The notes beneath the pieces are model-generated. The model made no database searches and had not been told where the DNA came from. It saw only the letters and a list, made by a program, of their open reading frames with translations. From NCBI GenBank assembly GCA_030636615.1, contig DAOVWP010000015.1, forward strand, positions 1-10,215: DNA of 10,215 nt, given 5' to 3'. The first letter of the stretch is position 1. Each line of letters starts with the position of its first letter. Positions 4,722-10,215 of this stretch are shown here, piece after piece. A program made the translations under genes and the position numbers. Source of the DNA: Candidatus Nanohaloarchaea archaeon (GTDB lineage Archaea; EX4484-52; GLR71).

Positions 4722-6620
4722 TCAACAATAAGCATCAAGTTTCATCTTTGGCTTCGTCACATTCCCTTCAATAAACATATCATACCAAATCTTAAATGTA
4801 AAAAACAACCAGAACTGCCTGTTATAATACAACTGGGATTTTTTATAATTTGAAAGGACATGCTGGACATATTCAGGATTAAAAAGACCGCTAATCGAAA
4901 GATTCTTCTCAGATAACATATTATAAGCAATATCCTTCAGTTCTTCATCCATCCATCTGTTTGTCGGAACAACAAAACCTTGCTTCTTTTTCGTAAATAT
5001 CCTATCTGGCAAAACATCTTTCACAGCCTTCCTGAAAAGATATTTAGTGATACCATTATTGATCTTATATCTCATCGGAAGTTTTTCCGAAAGCTCAACC
5101 ATCCTATAATCAAGCAAAGGCAACCTTGCCTCGACCCCACAAGCCATTGTCATCTTATCCGCTTTCATCAGATAATCATCAGGTAATAGATATTTAATAT
5201 CAAAACTCTGCATCCTCTGTAAAGGATCCATCTTTTTATCATCAAGACATTTTGAGATGAAAGTATCAGACTTGACAACATTACGTTCAAATGAATTCAC
5301 ACACGCAACTTTTTTTTCAGGATCTGTAAACGCTGAACCAAGACACATATACATCCTTGAATCATCATCAAGATTGTCCATAAGTTCACTGAATCTCCCA
5401 TATAAACCCCTACGTCCCAAAACAGTCCTGACAAGAGGCGACACCACTTTAGTCCTCAACAATGATGGAGCAATCTTACGGTATTTCATAAGTTTCATTC
5501 CAACAGCATACCTGTCATATCCTCCAAAAATCTCATCACCACCATCTCCATTAAGCACAACCTTAACTTTTTTTCCTGCGAAATCAGAAAGAAGCATAGT
5601 TGGAACTGAAGCAGCATTCACTGCAGGAGTATCCAGATGCCAGATTGCCTTGGCAAGATGCTTCATACAGTCCGACTCAAGTCTAAGGACATGATGATCA
5701 GTCCCAAACTCATCAGCAACAATCTGCGCATCTTTCGTCTCATCATACTTTGAATCACTGAATCCTACTGAAAATGTTTTGATTGGCTCATCAACCATTT
5801 TGCTCATTGAAGCCACAATAGAACTTGAATCCATACCACCTGAAAGGTACACGCCCAAAGGCACCTCACTCATAAGCCTCATCCGAACAGAATCATCAAG
5901 CAATTCTCTTATCTTTGAGGCATAATAATTCTCACTTTTCTCCTCAATACTACCCTTAGAAAGTTCCACACCCCAATATTTCTTTAACTTGATAGAACCC
6001 TTTTCAAAGACAAGGACCTGCCCTGGACCAAGAGAATGAATATTCTTGAAAAGAGTTGAAGGATTTGGTGTAAACCTAAAACTCATGAAATGATTAAGCG
6101 CCTGCATATCCACAGCTCGCTCAACATCTGGATGGATAAGTAAAGATTTTATCTCAGAGGCAAAAAGAAAAGAATTGCCAACAATTGTATAATAAAATGG
6201 TTTAATCCCAACTCTGTCTCGCACACAGACAAGTCTTTTATTTACTTTATCCCACAACGCAAAAGCAAAACATCCATTGAAATGGGATGCAAAATTAAGA
6301 CCATACTCTTCATAGGCATGGACAATCACTTCTGTATCCGAATTTGTATAAAACCTATGCCCTTTTTTTTCCAACTTATTGCGCAAAGAAACATGATTAT
6401 ATATCTCACCATTATACACAACCCACACAGATTCATCTTCATTATGTATTGGTTGTTTACCATCCTTCAGATCAATTATACTAAGTCTCCTGTGAGCAAG
6501 TCCGACATGCTCATCTGTAAAAATACCAGATTGATCAGGCCCCCTATGCTTAATAATTGCAGACATTTTCCTAAGCAAAACATCATCATCAAACCCAATA
6601 AAACCAGTAATTCCACACAT
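4722..6620 (-). CDS. asnB: Asparagine synthetase-like amidotransferase (glutamine-hydrolysing)
   Basis: Glutamine-dependent asparagine synthetases use ATP and glutamine-derived ammonia to amidate aspartate; members inside polysaccharide clusters are often thought to amidate sugar acids. The 632-residue protein starts MCGITGF, so Cys2 is the glutaminase nucleophile after Met removal. The GATase domain spans about 2-210, with HRRLSIID, NGEIYN (70-75) and SDTE (94-97). The synthetase domain begins near 235 with the PP-loop SGGMDSS (260-266) and NGDGGDEIFGGY (357-368), the latter having Gly where E. coli AsnB has Ala. It is full length. A GTGA stands 6 bases before the ATG. It follows the GT4 gene by 13 bases, which supports a role in glycan modification rather than, or besides, free asparagine synthesis. 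It ends immediately against radA. Confidence 0.94.
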   Translation of the reverse strand: MCGITGFIGFDDDVLLRKMSAIIKHRGPDQSGIFTDEHVGLAHRRLSIIDLKDGKQPIHNEDESVWVVYNGEIYNHVSLRNKLEKKGHRFYTNSDTEVIVHAYEEYGLNFASHFNGCFAFALWDKVNKRLVCVRDRVGIKPFYYTIVGNSFLFASEIKSLLIHPDVERAVDMQALNHFMSFRFTPNPSTLFKNIHSLGPGQVLVFEKGSIKLKKYWGVELSKGSIEEKSENYYASKIRELLDDSVRMRLMSEVPLGVYLSGGMDSSSIVASMSKMVDEPIKTFSVGFSDSKYDETKDAQIVADEFGTDHHVLRLESDCMKHLAKAIWHLDTPAVNAASVPTMLLSDFAGKKVKVVLNGDGGDEIFGGYDRYAVGMKLMKYRKIAPSLLRTKVVSPLVRTVLGRRGLYGRFSELMDNLDDDSRMYMCLGSAFTDPEKKVACVNSFERNVVKSDTFISKCLDDKKMDPLQRMQSFDIKYLLPDDYLMKADKMTMACGVEARLPLLDYRMVELSEKLPMRYKINNGITKYLFRKAVKDVLPDRIFTKKKQGFVVPTNRWMDEELKDIAYNMLSEKNLSISGLFNPEYVQHVLSNYKKSQLYYNRQFWLFFTFKIWYDMFIEGNVTKPKMKLDAYC

Positions 6621-6633
6621 AAATATTCACAAC

Positions 6634-7761
6634 CTACCATACAGATACAAAATCCTGCGTAACTCTTGACCAACTAAATTTTTTCTTTGCAATCTCCTCA
6701 CTCTTACACCCCATCTTATCTCTTAATACACTTTTTGTCGCAAGAGAACTCAAAGCATTAATTAACGCATCAGAATCCTTTGGAGCAACTACAATTCCAT
6801 TACCATCAACAAGTTCCCTGCTTCCGCTAACATCAGTAACAATCAAAGGCAGACCGCAAGCCATAGCTTCAAGAACAGAATTACTCATACCTTCTGCAAG
6901 TGAAGGCAACACAAATATATCTGAAGAATTATATAACTTAACAAGTTTCGTATTGTTCACATAACCAACAAATTTAATTTTATCAGAGATTTCAAAATCC
7001 TCTGCCAAAGATTCAAGAGTGTCTTGATACTCCCCAACACCAACAATAAGCAGTTCATAATCAAAAGAATTTCTGGAACTAATCTCTGAGAGAGCCCTGA
7101 AAAGATATTGAAATCCTTTCCTTTTGATAATTCTTGAAACGCTTATAAGTCTAATTTTCTGACCCTTATGCTTTCTCTCAGTACGCACAGGGTAAAACTT
7201 ATTAATATCTATACCATTATATACAATCTTATATTTAATGTCTAAAGATTCTCTTGCCAGCTCACCAAGCGCATAACTATTCGGTACTACAATAACAGCG
7301 TTCTTCCATATGCGGATAATGAGTGATTTAAACAACGAATACACAACATTCCATTTATGTGAATCGAAACCAGGAACATCAGATCCTCTAAGAAGAACTG
7401 CATAATCTACATCATATAATTTCTTTCCAATATAAGCAATAAGACCGCTAGGAACTGAAAAAAATGCGTAAACTCTGTCAAATTTTTCATTTTTCAAAAT
7501 TCTACGATAAGCAATAAATCCAAAAAAAAGGTATAAGATAATTCCAACAGAAGAACTTTCATGTATAGATTTACGAAAAGAAAAGACCCTATAAACTTTA
7601 ACGCCATCAATCTCCTCATAAGATTTATCACCACTATATTTTGAGGTTAATACAGAAATATCATGTCCTTCTTTAACAAGCTCTCTTGAAAAATTAGACA
7701 TAGCATGCCCTGCTCCACCGCCATAAGGTGGAAACTCATGATTCAACATAAGTATTTTCAT
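6634..7761 (-). CDS. GT4-family glycosyltransferase
   Basis: A 375-residue GT-B retaining glycosyltransferase that should move a sugar from a nucleotide-sugar to a growing lipid-linked or surface glycan at the cytoplasmic face of the membrane. The N-terminal acceptor domain starts MKILMLNHEFPPYGGGAGHA, the glycine-rich loop typical of GT4 (residues 9-20). The donor-binding domain begins at about 200 and shows SVSRIIKRKG (207-216), GYVNN, and the E-x7-E motif: Glu290 and Glu298 in AEGMSNSVLEAMACGLP. A hydrophobic segment near 72-85 may help membrane attachment. Donor and acceptor cannot be read from sequence. The start is 29 bases after the stop of the UPF0104-type gene with no clear ribosome-binding site; a TATAAAAT lies 21-28 bases upstream. 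Confidence 0.92.
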   Translation of the reverse strand: MKILMLNHEFPPYGGGAGHAMSNFSRELVKEGHDISVLTSKYSGDKSYEEIDGVKVYRVFSFRKSIHESSSVGIILYLFFGFIAYRRILKNEKFDRVYAFFSVPSGLIAYIGKKLYDVDYAVLLRGSDVPGFDSHKWNVVYSLFKSLIIRIWKNAVIVVPNSYALGELARESLDIKYKIVYNGIDINKFYPVRTERKHKGQKIRLISVSRIIKRKGFQYLFRALSEISSRNSFDYELLIVGVGEYQDTLESLAEDFEISDKIKFVGYVNNTKLVKLYNSSDIFVLPSLAEGMSNSVLEAMACGLPLIVTDVSGSRELVDGNGIVVAPKDSDALINALSSLATKSVLRDKMGCKSEEIAKKKFSWSRVTQDFVSVW

Positions 7762-7781
7762 ACATAAGATTTATCAAACGG

Positions 7782-7789
7782 ATTTTATA
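7782..7789 (-). promoter_or_regulatory. Possible internal TATA box before the GT4 gene
   Basis: On the minus strand TATAAAAT is centred about 25 bases before the ATG of the glycosyltransferase, in the only notable gap of the cluster. This position would give a leaderless transcript and separate expression of GT4 and asnB. The local sequence is AT-rich, so chance is a real alternative. Confidence 0.3.
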
Positions 7790-7790
7790 T

Positions 7791-8729
7791 TTATGTTTGC
7801 ATCTTTCTATTTTTAAAAACTAAAAAGACCATATAAAATACAACCAAAAACAAAATATTGCAGTATCCTAAGATAGAGTAAGATACAACTTGTGAAGATG
7901 ATACGCCAACAAGACTAAGTAAGGTTATAAAACTCAGTTCTCTCAAACCAAGCCCGCCAAGACTCAATGGAATCAATAAAATAATATTTACGAAGGGTAT
8001 CACAGAAAAAAGAAAGACAAAAGGTACAGATACTTCAATAACCTGAAACATAAGATAATGATTAAATATACTTACAACATGGATAAACATAGAAAAGATA
8101 AATCCAAAAAAAAGTATTTTTGGATTAGCGAAAATTTTAGATTTACTTTCCTCAAACATAGAATACCACTTTCTTCGACCAATAATACCAAAAAATCTTC
8201 GTATCAAAACACCTGAATAATTCATCCTAAAAAACACAAAAACCATAATCATCCCAACAACAAACACAGAAAATAACATTAAACGTATTTTTTCTTCAAT
8301 AAACCCATTAAATGGAAGTGATATCAAGAAAAGGAAAAAAAGAGCAGATATACTTACAGCCCGGTCAGCCACAGTACTTATAAATACCCTATGTTTAATC
8401 TCTGGATTCTTCTCCATAACCTTATAAATTCTTACAGCATCCCCTCCGACATTTGTAGGAAGGACACAATTCCACACAAGTCCAATTGCATTAAGTCTAA
8501 AGAGATTGAAAAGAGAAAGGTTTGTAATTTTTTGAGTAAATAGAAAATATTTCCACCTGATAGACTTCATAAAAATACCGCCAAGATAAAACAGTATAAC
8601 CACCGAATAAATTCCTAAATTCGCATTCATGAGTAAGAGATATACTGCGCCAACATCAACAGTATTAATAATAAAACAAATAAGAATTATACTTACAACA
8701 GATTTTATCAACAGAGTTCTATATTTCAT
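7791..8729 (-). CDS. Polytopic membrane protein, UPF0104 / flippase-like (LPG synthase TM-domain family)
   Basis: A 312-residue integral membrane protein with about seven to eight hydrophobic spans (roughly 6-23, 38-55, 77-93, 120-140, 148-168, 204-222, 236-257, 282-305). It carries the signatures of the UPF0104 family: LPTNVGGDAVRIY (90-102), an Asp-Arg pair at 122-123, and IPLSLGGLGLRE (253-264). Relatives include the transmembrane domain of lysylphosphatidylglycerol synthase and the archaeal AglD-type proteins; some are suggested to move lipid-linked substrates. The soluble aminoacyl-transfer domain is absent. In this cluster it probably handles a lipid-linked sugar. The ATG at 8727-8729 is chosen because GTGAT lies 7 bases upstream; a TTG at 8751-8753 would add eight residues and overlap the methyltransferase. 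Confidence 0.85.
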   Translation of the reverse strand: MKYRTLLIKSVVSIILICFIINTVDVGAVYLLLMNANLGIYSVVILFYLGGIFMKSIRWKYFLFTQKITNLSLFNLFRLNAIGLVWNCVLPTNVGGDAVRIYKVMEKNPEIKHRVFISTVADRAVSISALFFLFLISLPFNGFIEEKIRLMLFSVFVVGMIMVFVFFRMNYSGVLIRRFFGIIGRRKWYSMFEESKSKIFANPKILFFGFIFSMFIHVVSIFNHYLMFQVIEVSVPFVFLFSVIPFVNIILLIPLSLGGLGLRELSFITLLSLVGVSSSQVVSYSILGYCNILFLVVFYMVFLVFKNRKMQT

Positions 8730-8736
8730 CTGAAAT

Positions 8737-8741
8737 ATCAC
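8737..8741 (-). promoter_or_regulatory. Ribosome binding site GTGAT for the UPF0104-type gene
   Basis: GTGAT overlaps the methyltransferase stop codon and stands 7 bases before the ATG at 8727-8729, which selects that start over an upstream TTG. Confidence 0.5.
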
Positions 8742-9526
8742 TTCTTTTTGCAAACATATATAATATCTTTAGAAAACAAATTCAAAAAAGTTACTTTTGA
8801 CAATAAATTCTCAAAATTAAACAAAAATTTCTCTGGCAATAAAATTGTATTTTTATAACCAGGAATCAATGTAAACCTATATGCCTTAACCACACTAAAA
8901 CCACACATCTCAAATAATTCTCGGGCTTCTTTATCAGACATAGTATTTAAAACAGTTCTGCAACCAGGTTTAGAACATTCACCCTTCAAAGGATAACCAA
9001 AATATTTATGCATAATAAAAGATATGATCCCAAAAAAAGAATACCTATTCATATGATTATTTACAATCAGTACGCCATCTTTATTCAATAATTTATTCAA
9101 CTCTCTTAACACAGATAACCTTTTATCATGTTCAAGATTAAGTATCAATCTAAAAGCAGTAATTATATCAAATTTTTTCTTAAATAGATTATGCTGTTTC
9201 TCAATATTTCCGACGACAAACTCAACTTTTTTTGATTTTGTTTTTTTACGGGCAATTTTCATCATATTTTCAGAAAGATCCAGACAACTCAATCCAGAAA
9301 AATTATAATTCTTTGACACGAAAGCAATAATTCTACCGGTTCCTGAAGCAAAATCAAGATAATTCATATTAACTGTTTTCAATTCATCAAATATTTTTCT
9401 CAGAAAAGATTTTTCCATAGAAAATATAAATTCCTCAAACTTATTAGAGATCACTCTATCATAATGAATCCCTGCATTAGGATTATCCAAATAAATTTTA
9501 GCATAACTAAATTTTTTGTTTTTCAT
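8738..9526 (-). CDS. Class I SAM-dependent methyltransferase
   Basis: A 262-residue Rossmann-fold methyltransferase. Motif I is YLDFASGTGRI (56-66), followed by the acidic end of strand 2 in CLDLSENMM (81-89), then VGNIE (about 105-109) and FDIITAFRLILNLEHD (119-134), where the acidic and aromatic order fits motifs II and III. GVLIVNNHMNRYS marks the following strand. The C-terminal third (about 160-262) contains KGECSKPGCRTVL and a helical end, and probably forms the substrate cap. The target is unknown; a sugar or lipid intermediate is suggested by its place between a kinase-like gene and a membrane protein. The ATG overlaps the preceding gene by 20 bases, with GGTTAG 5 bases upstream as a poor ribosome-binding site. 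Very AT-rich. Confidence 0.88.
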   Translation of the reverse strand: MKNKKFSYAKIYLDNPNAGIHYDRVISNKFEEFIFSMEKSFLRKIFDELKTVNMNYLDFASGTGRIIAFVSKNYNFSGLSCLDLSENMMKIARKKTKSKKVEFVVGNIEKQHNLFKKKFDIITAFRLILNLEHDKRLSVLRELNKLLNKDGVLIVNNHMNRYSFFGIISFIMHKYFGYPLKGECSKPGCRTVLNTMSDKEARELFEMCGFSVVKAYRFTLIPGYKNTILLPEKFLFNFENLLSKVTFLNLFSKDIIYVCKKK

Positions 9527-10215
9527 AATAACTAACCATTTTTATCAATTTTACAAGTTTATTTAAAATTAAAGAATATATACAAAAGATATAATAATAC
9601 TTAAACTGGTATAATATTCTTTTTGACATTTTAATTGTTTTTATTTCAAATATTATATGTCTTAGACATTTAAGCAACTTATCAAAAGAAAAAGAAATAT
9701 CTGTCTCTGAAATATACCCTTTAAGAAACATTTTAATCATCCTCGATTTATGACCAACCAAAACAAGATAAATTAAATTGGATGGGAAAAAATTCACTAA
9801 AATTCTTCCAATTTCATAATATTGTGAACGCTTTATAAAAGAAGAATAGGATGATGGATCAATCAAGACAAGTTTATCTTTAAAAAAACCTATATTTTTG
9901 TAATTCATATCACCATGTAAGTGACACACATCACCCTTAATCCTATTCTTATTATGGAACACTGCAATAAATCTCCCAAAATTAACAAGTATTTCATCCA
10001 ATTTTGGATTATAATGAAAAACATTTGCATTCTTAAACAAAAATTTGTTAAAAGAAACATAATCAATAAAGTCCATCACATAATATTTTTCCGACATATT
10101 CACAAAAACTATCTTTGGAACAACTACACCCATTATGTTTTTTGTGTCAAGGGTGATTACCGGTTTATCTTTCAGTGCTGTGGCCGCTGAAGTAAGCGCG
10201 GTCTTTCCCTCGATC
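9507..10215 (-). CDS. Kinase-like phosphotransferase (APH/Bud32-like fold), N-terminus beyond right edge
   Basis: The C-terminal lobe of a protein-kinase-like phosphotransferase is clear. Counting from an internal ATG at 10131-10133, the hinge-like VPKIVFVNMSEKYYVMDFID (residues 5-24) is followed by HLHGDMNYKN (71-80) with the catalytic Asp75 and Asn80, and LVLIDPSS with metal-binding Asp92. The rest is basic and hydrophobic and could touch the membrane. The ATG-initiated version (208 residues) would lack most of the N-lobe, and the frame stays open from 10133 to the window edge, so I annotate a partial gene. However, the added residues (IEGKTALTSAATALKDKP and onward) do not look like a kinase N-lobe, and base composition changes sharply there. 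Likely substrate is a small molecule, sugar or lipid, by context; aminoglycoside-kinase or lipopolysaccharide-kinase relatives are alternatives. Confidence 0.72.
   Translation of the reverse strand, partial: IEGKTALTSAATALKDKPVITLDTKNIMGVVVPKIVFVNMSEKYYVMDFIDYVSFNKFLFKNANVFHYNPKLDEILVNFGRFIAVFHNKNRIKGDVCHLHGDMNYKNIGFFKDKLVLIDPSSYSSFIKRSQYYEIGRILVNFFPSNLIYLVLVGHKSRMIKMFLKGYISETDISFSFDKLLKCLRHIIFEIKTIKMSKRILYQFKYYYIFCIYSLILNKLVKLIKMVSYYEKQKI

Noticed and set aside
5257..5694. Plus-strand open frame of 145 codons opposite asnB
   Set aside because: It lies entirely within the synthetase domain of a full-length asnB and has no recognisable motif or promoter.
10135..10215. Plus-strand frame from ATG 10135 (MFFVSRVITGLSF) open to the window edge
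   Set aside because: At 27 codons it could be the start of a real gene, but the opposite strand is open too and continuous with the kinase frame. The window ends before either can be decided.

Overview
The window looks archaeal. It carries ribosomal proteins found only in archaea and eukaryotes (eL8/L7Ae, eS28, eL24), a RadA recombinase, an RPA-type single-strand DNA-binding protein with a zinc motif, TATA-like boxes in front of several genes, and GTGAT/GGTGA-type ribosome-binding sites. Packing is very tight: most neighbours overlap or lie within 15 bases, and no gene-free stretch exceeds 300 bases. A small-genome (DPANN-like) archaeon is possible, but no marker here settles the lineage.

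Layout. (1) Positions 1-1644, minus strand: a translation and nucleotide operon read as eL8, eS28, eL24, nucleoside diphosphate kinase, adenylate kinase (the last cut by the left edge). (2) Positions 1645-1770: a divergent promoter region with a tandem 10-base direct repeat. (3) Positions 1771-2432: two small unrecognised genes pointing at each other. (4) Positions 2433-2676: a divergent promoter region. (5) Positions 2677-4721, plus strand: an RPA-like ssDNA-binding protein followed 5 bases later by RadA, a compact recombination and repair operon. (6) Positions 4722-10215, minus strand: a surface-glycoconjugate cluster read as a sugar/lipid-kinase-like protein (cut by the right edge), a SAM methyltransferase, a UPF0104-type membrane protein, a GT4 glycosyltransferase and a glutamine-dependent asparagine synthetase-like amidotransferase.

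How the genes work together. The first block supplies ribosome parts and balances nucleotide pools. The RPA/RadA pair coats single-stranded DNA and carries out strand exchange. The long minus-strand cluster most likely builds or decorates a lipid-linked or surface sugar polymer: glycosyl transfer, methylation, possible phosphorylation, amide formation and a polytopic membrane protein. Base composition falls from asnB towards the kinase gene, which becomes extremely AT-rich, then jumps to about 50% GC in the last 80 bases.

I found no RNA gene, CRISPR array, insertion sequence or clear new system. The observations most worth checking are a Gly-to-Ala change in the RadA Walker A motif, the abrupt change at the right edge inside the kinase reading frame, adk in the place usually held by infB, and the two unrecognised small genes.
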